Source: Aspidiotus rigidus
Lineage: Eukaryota; Arthropoda; Insecta; Hemiptera; Diaspididae
Assembly: GCA_035079385.1 (NCBI GenBank)
Contig: JAVHKY010000059.1
Location: 2,654,001 to 2,718,000 of the forward strand
Length of the DNA: 64,000 nucleotides
Reading direction: 5' to 3'
The notes below the pieces were generated by a model, which made no database searches, was not told the DNA's origin, and saw only the letters and a program-made list of their open reading frames with translations. Shown here piece by piece: positions 12,062 to 21,286 of this stretch. Made by a program: the position numbers and the translations under genes. The stretch's first letter is position 1. Every line of letters begins with the position of its first letter.

Positions 12062-12292
12062 CAAGCTGCTAGCATTATCGGAACTCATAATGAGTGAGTG
12101 AGGTGTTAGTAGAGCACTGATATTGAAAAGGGGTTTTCCAATTGTACAAATCTACTTTATTAGTTGCTTATACAAGAGTACTTTCGGGTGTCATTCCATC
12201 ATCAGTTGTGTCGCAACCCGAAAGTACTCTTGTATAAGCAACTAATAAAGTAGATTTGTATAATTGGAAAACCCCTTTTCAAGCTGCTAGCA
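12062..12292. mobile_element. Foldback element with 66-bp arms and 13-bp flanking direct repeat
   Basis: Arms 12123-12188 and 12217-12282 are inverted copies with one mismatch or so. They begin ttgaaaaggggttttccaat and enclose a 28-base loop. The sequence caagctgctagca occurs directly at 12062-12074 and again at 12280-12292, flanking the structure. The direct repeat could be a target-site duplication or the trace of a slippage event. Its second copy overlaps the last bases of the right arm, which argues for caution. Confidence 0.65.
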
Positions 12293-12314
12293 GCCTCCTT
12301 CAGGGCGGGTTACG

Positions 12315-13018
12315 GTCATATAGGCGCCGACGATTAGGTGCAAAAATCATTCAGACGCCGCATTCATTTGGACACCGTGACGTATTTTTTGTTGCATTAA
12401 CCTTCGTTCCCCCAGTTGACGTTATCCAAGCTTTTGAAGAGCTCGAAGGATACCTTGATGCGACACTTGAACCTGTCTTAGAGTACGTAGAAGATTACTA
12501 CATTGGTCGAAGGCAGCGGAGAGGGAGAAAAACGCCTCAGTTTCCAATTACTTTATGGAATGTGTACAATAGAACACTAAACAATCAGCCCCGGACGAAT
12601 AATAGTGCTGGAGCGGGTCATCGACGTTTTCAAGCGGAGCTCAACTTGTCTCATCCATCCATTTGGTGTTTCATAGATAACTTGCGCACAGCGCAAAAAG
12701 CGAGAGATGTTGACTACGATCAACTCGAAGCCGGCTCTGAACCGACGGCTAAGAGACCTAAATATATCAAATTAGATAGAAGGTTGAGGAAAATAATTTT
12801 AGATTACAAAAATAGGTCAATTATCGAATATTTACGAGGTATAGCGCATAACGTTTGCCGGTGAACGTTATGAACATTGTAGCTCAATGAATTTTTAAAA
12901 ATTGTTTTATTTTAATAAAAAAAATTAATTCGCGCCTAAGTGTTCTCGCGTCTACTTGAATGGGCGCCTAATTGATTTTTCAGTTCTTCGCGCCTAATCG
13001 TCGGCGCCTAAATGATAC
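12315..13018 (+). mobile_element. Internally deleted Mutator-like (MULE) DNA transposon
   Basis: Terminal inverted repeats: 12321-12338 (taggcgccgacgattagg) and 12993-13010 (its exact reverse complement). Similarity extends a few bases outward (tcatwtagg). Several 'cgcctaa' motifs lie just inside the right end (12937-13000), as subterminal repeats. The interior keeps only the C-terminal third of a MULE transposase, so the element is non-autonomous. No clear 8-11 bp target duplication is visible. Confidence 0.8.
12361..12864 (+). pseudogene. MULE transposase C-terminal fragment
   Basis: The open frame runs through the left TIR and ends at TGA 12862-12864. The recognisable part covers VIQAFEELEGYL, FPITLWNVYNRTLNNQPRTNN, a damaged (V)EGWH position (here SAGAGH), HPSIWCFIDNLR, and YLRGIAHNV near the end. 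These are landmarks of the C-terminal half of MULE/FLYWCH-associated transposases found in many arthropods. The N-terminal zinc finger and the first catalytic Asp residues are absent. The change at the conserved Glu-Gly-Trp-His position indicates loss of activity. An ATG upstream at 12256 lies in the neighbouring foldback and is probably not a real start. Confidence 0.82.
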
Positions 13019-13019
13019 C

Positions 13020-13394
13020 AACCCCTTCAGGGCTATGAGCTTGGCGAAATTGCATGATTATATATGTGAATGGAAGTTGGCTTGTTGTAAAAAGTTGAAG
13101 ATGGAGGGGAAGTAATCTGACAGTGCCTCTGTATGGTTGTGAGGTTGTGAGGGATGAATAAGGAATTTCAGAGTTTGGTCATGTTGGGGCAGCAGAGGAT
13201 GTATTGAACGGATAGGAGGAGTTCAGATTCGCAATGACGGTCTGAGAGAGGCATAAGATGAGAGATCAGACGGGTGTGTGTGAGTCTGGTGTGGCCGATT
13301 TTGAGACGGGTGATGACTATTTCTTCTGTGCGTGTTAACAGATTTGAAGAGTCTCACGGGATGGAAATACTTTAATTTGAGCCACTTTGTTTGA
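13020..13394. other. Spacer before satellite, nothing recognised
   Basis: Low-complexity-free DNA with G-rich stretches (13080-13330). No conserved frame or RNA was recognised. The first satellite monomer starts near 13395. Confidence 0.4.
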
Positions 13395-14906
13395 TCTAGC
13401 AACACATATAAAAAAGCTCCCATTCTCCTGATCATTTTAAATTGAATTTCAAATGAAATTAAATGGATGATCCTATGAACCAAACTTGGAAAATAATCTT
13501 TCTACATGTATAAGAAAGCTCCCATTCCGCTGATCGTCTCAAGCTGAATTTCAATTGAACTCAAATGGATGAACCTATGAACAGAACATGGAAAATGGTA
13601 TCTTTGTACATATATAACAAAGCTCCCATTCTCCTGATTGCTTCAAGATGGATTTCATTGGAATTCAAATGGATTATGATATGGACAGAAATTGGAAAAT
13701 GGTATCTTTCTACATATATAACAAAGCTCTCATTCTGCTGATCGTTTCAAGCTGAATTTCGATTGAATTTGAATAGATAATAATATAGACAAGAATTGGA
13801 GAATGGTATCTTTCTACACACATGACAAAGCTCTCATTCTCCTGATTGCTTCAAGCTGAATTTTATGGACAGAAATTGGAAAATGGTATCTTTGTACATA
13901 TATAACAAAGCTCTCATTCTGCTGATCATTACAAGCTGAATTTCAATTGAATTTAAATAGATAAGAACTGGAGAATGGTATCTTTCTACACACATGACAC
14001 AGCTCTCATTCTCCTGATTGCTTCAAGCTGAATTTCAATGAAATTCAAATGGATTATATTATGGACAGAAATTGGAAAATGGTATCTTTGTACACATATA
14101 ACAAAGCTCCCCTTCTGCTGATCGTTTCAAGCTGAATTTCAATTGAATTTAAATGGATAATAATATAGATAAGAATTGGAGAATGGTATCTTTCTACACA
14201 CATGACAAAGCTCTCATTCTCCTGATTGCTTCAAGCTGAATTTCAATGGAATTCAAATGGATTATATTATTGACAGAAATTGGAAAATGGTATCTTTGTA
14301 CACATATAACAAAGCTCCCCTTCTGCTGATCGTTTCGAGCTGAATTTCAATTGAATTTAAAAGGATTATAATATAGATAAGAATTGGAGAATGGTATCTT
14401 TCTACACACATGACAAAGCTCTCATTCTCCTGATTGCTTCAAGCTGAATTTCAATGACAGACAGAAATTGGAAAATGGTATCTTTGTATGTATATAACAA
14501 AGCTCCCATTCTGCTGATTGTTTCAACCTCAATTTCAATTGAATTTAAATAGATAATAATATAGATAAGAATTGGAGAATGGTATCTTTCTACACACATG
14601 ACAAAGTTCTCATTCTCCTGATTGCTTCAAGCCTAATTTCAATGGAATTCAAATGGATTATAATTTAGACAGAAATTGGAAAATGGTATCTTCGTACATA
14701 TATAACAAAGCTCCCATTCTGCTGATCGTTTCAAGCTCAATTTCAATTGAATTTAAATGGATAATAATATAGATAAGAATTGGAGAATGGTATCTTTCTA
14801 CACACATGACAAAGCTCTCATTCTCCTGATAGCTTCAAGCTGAATTTCAATGGAATCAATTGGATTATAATATGGACAGAAATTGGAAAGTGGCATCTTT
14901 CTAAAC
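13395..14906. repeat. Satellite array, left half: ~100-bp monomers in dimers
   Basis: About 15 monomers of roughly 95-105 bp. Each carries acaaagctc.cattct.ctgat, a 'gcttcaagctgaatttcaat' segment, a 'ggataataatatagataagaa' or 'tggattatattatggacaga' type segment, and 'ttggaaaatggtatctttgt'. Two monomer types alternate (one with 'gataagaattggagaatgg', one with 'gacagaaattggaaaatgg'), giving a ~205-bp dimeric unit. The array stops at the LTR element and resumes in phase at 17555. Confidence 0.9.
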
Positions 14907-15267
14907 TGTGAAATCCAATATAATAGTCGCTGAATCATTGACTCGCGAACACACAAGATTATTATTATGCTTAGCAATCTATATTATCTGTACTATACCG
15001 TACGGTATAATGATGAATATGTTGTATGATACAGAACAGTAAACATCTCTTGAAGCCTCTCTCTCATCTTCTAATTTACATCAGAAGGGGGATTCGCACT
15101 GCCTTTGTACCTGAACGCTTTACATCTGTTTCTACAAAATGATTCTTTATTGTCAACCACATACTACCGCGTATTGACCTTCTGGTGAAGATCTACCCGC
15201 CATTCTCCGGGATATCCAGGCATCTCTCTTTTCAACCGTTTGCCGGAAATCGTCCAGATCCAACACA

Positions 15268-15423
15268 ATGCAGAATGACCCAACAACTCTACTGGCGTAC
15301 CTGAATTTCCAACAACAGAAATTCGAACGCCAACATAGAAATGGTCACCTCACTCCACCGACGGATTATTTGATCTCAGAAAGACAGCAGAAGAGGCAGA
15401 GATTTACAGAATTAACGGCCTAG
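15268..15423 (+). pseudogene. LTR-element gag, N-terminal remnant
   Basis: A 51-codon frame starts MQNDPTTLLAYLNFQQQKFE, is rich in Gln, and stops at TAG 15421. Gln-rich starts of this kind are common in insect Ty3-type Gag proteins. It lies 188 bases after the left LTR, where gag is expected. The frame is broken downstream. Confidence 0.6.
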
Positions 15424-15777
15424 TTGAAATTTACTCGCGATCACACGGTATAATGGGGAGCATTTTTGCCTTCAACTGTCCAGCAGAAATTGCCGTCACT
15501 CGCTTCTGTTCGAATGGTTACAAATTTGTCGTTACCAACCAGACTCCGCAATTGGACTGTCGAAAAACGGATAATAAAAACTAAAACACTTGGTGTACAA
15601 ATCTGACGAGAAAAATTCTCCTATATGGTACATCTTGCGTGAATAAAAAAACCAGTGGGTGCCGATCAACCAACGGTAAAGCTAAATGGATCAAAGCAGT
15701 TTGATGACCTAGGCGACCGAAATGCGGGAGCTCAACAATGCCAAATTAGAGGCTAAGAAGAGTGCCTGAATTCTCTT

Positions 15778-16160
15778 TGCAAGGATATCCAGCATGCGTC
15801 TGAGAAATCATACGCTATTGAATACAACGTACCACCGTTGCGATCAAACGGATTACCGCAAATCAGGAAAAGTCGCCTACAACTCCGACTGCTCAACGCT
15901 TGTTTCAAATCCGGCAGAGGTTTCATCCAAAATTGTCGCACGTATCAGCCACGTATATCGAAAGATCAACGGGATATCAACAATCAACAGAGCAAATACC
16001 AAGATGAAATATAGCAGCTGCGTTTACAACAAGCAAACCAACGCTGGAATCGCCAATTCTCCACTCAACTCATACAAATTAGGAATTTGCAACAAGCATC
16101 GCTTTTATCTAAATCTATAAAATTCTGTACTGTTCGTGATGCTTGTCACCAACTTATCGC
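15778..16160 (+). pseudogene. LTR-element gag, nucleocapsid remnant with broken zinc knuckle
   Basis: The frame through 15901 reads CFKSGRGFIQNC (15901-15936). This has the spacing of a CCHC zinc knuckle (Cx2Cx4Hx4C) with the second Cys changed to Ser and the His to Phe. A Gln-rich tail follows, with one internal TAG, and runs to the MITE insertion at 16164. It supports Gag identity and shows the element is inactive. Confidence 0.6.
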
Positions 16161-16163
16161 TTA

Positions 16164-16570
16164 GGGGGCGTCCATAAATTACGTGAGGAATTTTTTTTTT
16201 TTTTTTTTTTTTTTTTTGGGGCAAGTCTCACCAAAACTCACGTGAGGGAGAGGGGACGCCGACAAATCTCACGTAATTTTTTTCTCACACAAATACATTC
16301 TAAAATATTGCTAAACTCGCTTAAATTTAAAAAAAAACTAGTCCTTTTTGAATAGGTATAAAATGTGATCGAGAAAATTACGCTCTCTCTAATAGATAAA
16401 CGCGATTAGGCTCAGATAAACATATTTAAAGCAAAAATACACATTTCAGAATATCTCACGCGAGATAAGAGGGGGGAGGGAGGAGGTCAAGGCAAATCTC
16501 ACAATATCTAACCAAGGGGGAGGGGTTGAAAAATCACAAAAATTGCCTCACGTAATTTATGGACGCCCCC
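16164..16570. mobile_element. Harbinger-like MITE with TTA target duplication
   Basis: Terminal inverted repeats of about 24 bp: gggggcgtccataaattacg at the left, ccgt-type complement at the right end (16545-16570). TTA flanks it on both sides (16161-16163 and 16571-16573), the typical target duplication of PIF/Harbinger elements. It is 407 bp, non-coding, with a T-run near the left end. It is nested in the LTR element. The same kind of terminal sequence is widespread in arthropod MITEs; I infer the superfamily from the target site only. Confidence 0.8.
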
Positions 16571-16649
16571 TTACATGATGTTATAAGGAATGAGTAGACA
16601 GGGAAAAAAATAAATAAAATTGGGTAGGCTGCAATCTAAAAAAAGAGAT

Positions 16650-16950
16650 CAATGTACTGAATGTTTCTGGTTGACCTTATCTTAAAAGAGAGATGTGTCG
16701 TGTGAACCCCTGACATGAATGTTTCTGAGTTCACCTTATCTGAAAGAGGAGGTAAGTTGTGTGAACTCCCGGACTGAATGTTTCTGGTTCACCTTATCTC
16801 AAATGAGAGATCTGTCGTTCACATTATCTAAAAGAGGAGATATGTTGTCTGAACTCCCGGACTGAATGTTTCTGGTTCACCTTATCTCAGGAAAAGAGAT
16901 CTGTTGTGTGAACCTTTGCCACAAATTGCGAAAGAGATCTACCATGTGTG
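16650..16950. repeat. Tandem repeat ~60-75 bp inside the LTR element
   Basis: Four to five units share ctgaatgtttctggttcacc, then 'ttatctcaaaagagagat', then 'ctgttgtgtgaac'. It lies between the MITE and the right LTR, where an element of this type would have its 3' untranslated region. Internal minisatellites of this sort are common in LTR elements. Confidence 0.75.
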
Positions 16951-17378
16951 AACTACAGGTAGTGGGCTTTGTGCTCTTATGTTTTGTTTTCTGTTTCAGC
17001 ACTAACATTTCCAATTCATAGTCATGACCCAGTGAATAACATGTACCAACCAAAATCTCCGCAGATCAATGCGACAGCATGACTACACCTCGACGTCATA
17101 TGGAATTTTATCAGCTCGACCGCTTGTACTTACCATGTACAGGAATTCCTAACAAACTCAATTCAACTAAAAGTACAATCGACCGGAAGTAATATGTGAA
17201 ATTGAACCAATTGTCTCAACAGCCGAGTATATGCTACTATACCAACGCCATAATGATATATCCGCCGGTTTGGTTTTTGTTACCTCTTCATTTTGCTGAA
17301 GAAGCTGGGAACGCAGAAAGATTAAAAACTTTGAGTTCAACGTCGGGACGCCGTTGAAGTCAGTATGGCCGTGTAAAC
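16951..17378. other. LTR-element 3' interior, no gene recognised
   Basis: Sequence between the minisatellite and the right LTR. No conserved pol or env motif is visible and no polypurine tract precedes the right LTR. Confidence 0.4.
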
Positions 17379-17554
17379 TGTGAAACCCAATAGTCGCAGA
17401 ATCATCGACTCGAGAACACACAAGATTATTATTATGCTTAGCAATCTATATTATCTGCACTATACCATAGTACATACGGTACAATGATGATAATGTTGTA
17501 CGATATCAAACAGCAAACATCTCTTGAATCCTCTCTCTAATCTTCTGATTTACA

Positions 17555-19085
17555 TATATGACAAAGCTACCATTCCGCTGATCGTTTTAAGCTGAATTTC
17601 CATTGAATTTAAATGGATAATAATATAGATAAGAATTGGAGAATGGTATCTTTCTACACATATGACGAAGCTCTTATTCTCCTGATTACTTCAAGCTGAA
17701 TTTCAATGGAATTCAAATGGAATATAATATGGACAGAAATTGGAAAATGGTATCTTTGTACATATATAACAAAGCTTCCATTCTGCTGATTGTTTCAACC
17801 TCAATTTCAATTGAATTTAAATAGATAATAATATAGATAAGAATTATAGAATGGTATCATCCTACACACATGACAAAGCTCTCATTCTCCTGATTGCTTC
17901 AAGCCTAATTTCAATGGAATTCAAATGGATTATAATATGGACAGAAATTGGAAAATGGTATCTTTGTACATATATAACAAAGCTCCCATTCTGCTGATTG
18001 TTTCAACCTCAATTTCATTTGAATTTAAATAGATAATAATATAGATAAGAATTATAGAATGGTATCATCCTACACACATGACAAAGCTCTCATTCTCCTG
18101 ATTGCTTCAAGCCTAATTTCAATGGAATTCAAATGGATTATAATATGGACAGAAATTGGAAAATGGTATCTTTGTACACATATAACAAAGCTCCCATTCT
18201 GCTGATCGTTTTAAGCTGAATTTCCATTGAATTTAAATGGATAATAATATAGATAAGAACTGGAGAATGGTATCTTTCTACACACATGACAAAGCTCTCA
18301 TTCTCCTGATTGCTTCAAGCTGAATTTTAATGGAATTCAAATGGATTATATTATGGACAGAAATTGGAAAATGGTATCTTTGTACATATATAACAAAGCT
18401 CCCCTTCTGCTAATCGTTTCAAGCTGTATTTCAATTGAATTTAAATGGATTATAATATAGATAAGAATTGGAGAATGGTATCTTTCTAAACACATGACAA
18501 AGCTCTCATTCTCCTGATTGCTTAAAGCTGAATTTCAATGGAATTCAAATGGATTTTATTATGGACAGAAATTGGAAAATGGTATCTTTGTACACATATA
18601 ACAAAGCTCCCCTTCTGCTGATCGTTTCAAGCTGAATTTCAATTGAATTTAAAAGGATTATAATATAGATAAGAATTGGAGAATGGTATCTTTCTACACA
18701 CATGACAAAGCTCTCATTCTCCTGATTGCTTCAAGCTGAATTCCAACGGAATTCAAATGGATTGGTCAGAAATTGGAAAATGGTATCTTTGTACATATAT
18801 AACAAAGCTCCCATTCTGCTGATCGTTTCAAGCTCAATTTAAATTGACTTTAAATGGATAATAATATAGATAAGAATTGGAGAATGGTATCTTTCTACAC
18901 ACACGACAAAGCTCTCATTCTCCTGATTGCTTCTAGCCGAATTTCAATGGAATTCAAATGGATTATAATATGGACAGAAATTGGAAAATGGTATGTTTGT
19001 ACATACATAACAAAGCTCCCATTCTGCTGATCGTTTCAAGCTGAATTTCAATTGAATTAAATTGATGATAACATGTACAGAAATT
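17555..19085. repeat. Satellite array, right half
   Basis: Continuation of the array at 13395-14906, about 15 monomers, in the same orientation and the same two alternating types. The first monomer begins tatatgacaaagctacc, in register with the broken left monomer 'catctttctaaac'. It ends near 19085, followed by unrelated DNA. Confidence 0.9.
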
Positions 19086-19429
19086 GGAAAATGGTGCATT
19101 TTTATTCTTTTTAGATCTACTCGAATCCGAGTTGTAAGAATTTAGATGACAGTGATGTATTTCAAAATATTTTCACTTCACAAATTTTGGGAACAAATTT
19201 ATTCACAAGCATCATCTTGAACTTGTGAGTAGTATTTAAAACCCAGTAGTAACCCACTTTTTCATTTTAACAAGGAAACCGGTTTCATGGGAGTTTTGAT
19301 TGAAGGAAAATGTCGGGCGCCGGGAGGCAAAACGTGGGACTTTGGAAAATTTCTACCTCCGGGCTACGTATGATAGGAACAGGACGAAAAAATTTCTTCC
19401 TCTGAGCTACATAATGATAGAATGTGTTT

Positions 19430-19880
19430 CAGGCTAGTTAGTATAAGCCTAGTATAACGAAGACTAAATTTCGAAAATTTTCAGGCTAGTCATTATAAGC
19501 CTAGTAAGGCTGAACAAGCGGAACGAGTGAGATCTCGAAAGCCTTCATTATACTAGGCCTAATATACAGCAGACTTGTTCATTTATTATTCAATAAATAA
19601 ATTAATAAATTTATTAATTTTTTCATCTATTTATTTACGATGAGGAAAAACCATAGTTTGAAATTTTTCAGGCCTGGTATAGTATATTAAACCCAGTATA
19701 TAATGAAGGCTAAAATCTGAAATTGTTTGAGCTAGTTATTATAGGCCTTAAATGGTATATTAGGCTTAGTATAATTAAGGCTAAGTTTTGACATTTTCTA
19801 GGCTACTAATTATAGGCCTACTATAGTATATTAGGCCTATTATAATGAAGGCCAAAGTTCGAAATTCCTAGCGTTTTTTT
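19430..19880. repeat. Tandem repeat with taggcct cores
   Basis: At least five diverged units of about 60-80 bp carry 'ggctagttattataggccta', 'gtatattaggcctagtataat' and 'gaaggctaaa.ttcgaaatt'. The aggcct core is a self-complementary hexamer in AT-rich surroundings, so units can form small cruciforms. One patch (19508-19535) is GC-richer. No coding potential is seen. Confidence 0.7.
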
Positions 19881-20220
19881 CATGATTTTTTAGGTTTTTC
19901 TCGAGAATTCCAGGACTCTTACGGATTTCCACCTCACGACTTCACACAGTCGTTATGGGTCAAGTTCGAGCTCCACTCCAATTTATTTTCTTCTGCACAG
20001 AACAAATAAATCTTCCAGGAAGACACAAGACGACAACGATGCTGTATCTTGATTTCGAAGCTATCATTCGGATTTACAAAACCGAAAGCATTAAGAAAAT
20101 TTATAAGAACGCAGAAATTATGAAAAATTAATTTATTCGTTAATTCTCTTTTTCTACACCAGGCTATCGCCCAAAAATCTAGATGTGACAGATAACACTA
20201 GTTTCTTGAAAGAAAAACAT

Positions 20221-20461
20221 AAACTAAAAGTTAAGTTAAAAAGTCATGAATTTTTAGTATAATTTTTTTTTTTTTTCAAAAAATTTCCTTCTAAATATTC
20301 AACTATTGGGGTCATCAAAAATGTAGACCTGATATAAAACCCATACTTTAATGTATGTTCTCGAATGATGACCCTAATAGTTGAATATCTAGAAGGAAAC
20401 TTTTTGAAAAAAAAAAAAATTATACTAAAAATTCATGACTTCTCAACTTAATTTTTAGTTT
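20221..20461. mobile_element. Foldback/MITE with ~95-bp inverted arms
   Basis: Arms 20221-20315 and 20367-20461 are inverted copies with few mismatches. They start aaactaaaagttaagttaaa, contain an A/T homopolymer, and run to ggggtcatc. The loop is about 51 bases. The element is non-coding. No target duplication is clear. Confidence 0.8.
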
Positions 20462-21286
20462 ACGCTTCGAATTACAGTTCCCAAGAATTAAACGTGACGA
20501 TTTCGTAATGGGACAAATTTAAGGAAATAATATGTAAAATCATCAATAGAATGAACAAAAATCTCCAAATATCATATTCTCCTCAAAATAATTGCGATGA
20601 GAAATACCACTTTATCAATAATAAATGACGTCTTTATAATGGAAATTGTAATAATTTTAATCTCTTCCATCCGTTTCCTGAGGTATTCTCTCTTTGCCGT
20701 ACGGAGATGACAAGTGCGGCTTATCTAAAGCGTAGGTATTCGACGATTATTACATGAAACCGATAACTTATTCCATCTCTCGACTCATTTTTTCGTTTCC
20801 TACTTTCCAGATTCGCCATATTTCTCATAGTGACTACTATACGGAGATGACAAGTGCGGTTTATCTATGTGTATTGGGCGATATCACATGGGACCGATGA
20901 CTTATAGTTCATAATCGCCCCCGTTTTGCGTTTAGTATTTTAGAGATTCTATCATGTATATTCAGTTCTGTTCCCGGAGATGATGAGGAAGCATCGAAAT
21001 ATCGAATTGAATTTATGTACCTAGGTAATATATTTTTTTCTTGTTCACATAGTGATTACTATTTTTCCTTCCGCGGCTAAACTTCTCATGCAATATTATC
21101 TTCGACGAGTACATTTCGAACTCCTTAAAATCCTTATTCTTTAACTCAAGAGAAGAAAAAAAAAACACAAGTTCAGAATAACCAACGTATTAGATTCGTT
21201 CTGTATTTGAAACGTCAAATTCCACTGCCATTGAAAAGTTTCAGAACCCAATTCTCAAGATTTCCGACATCTTTCCTCGAAGAAAA

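Larger units (their letters stand above)
14907..17554 (+). mobile_element. Degenerate LTR retrotransposon inserted in the satellite
   Basis: Two direct repeats of about 175 bp, 14907-15080 and 17379-17554, start TGTGAA and end TTTACA, so they have canonical TG..CA ends. Directly after the left LTR, tcagaagggggattcg (15081-15096) resembles a primer-binding site complementary to the T-arm and 3' end of a tRNA such as Leu or Ser, although the usual TGG is not visible. Gag remnants follow. The pol genes are missing: the interior is only 2.3 kb. The satellite on both sides is in register. The LTRs differ by about a tenth of their bases by eye, so this is an old insertion. The superfamily (Ty3 or other) cannot be decided. 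Confidence 0.8.

Noticed and set aside
16143..16355. Frame with a run of Phe across the MITE
   Set aside because: Produced by the T-run near the left end of the MITE.
13395..19085. Regularly spaced repeats that might suggest a CRISPR-like array
   Set aside because: Units are contiguous ~100-bp satellite monomers without unique spacers, in a eukaryotic genome with introns.
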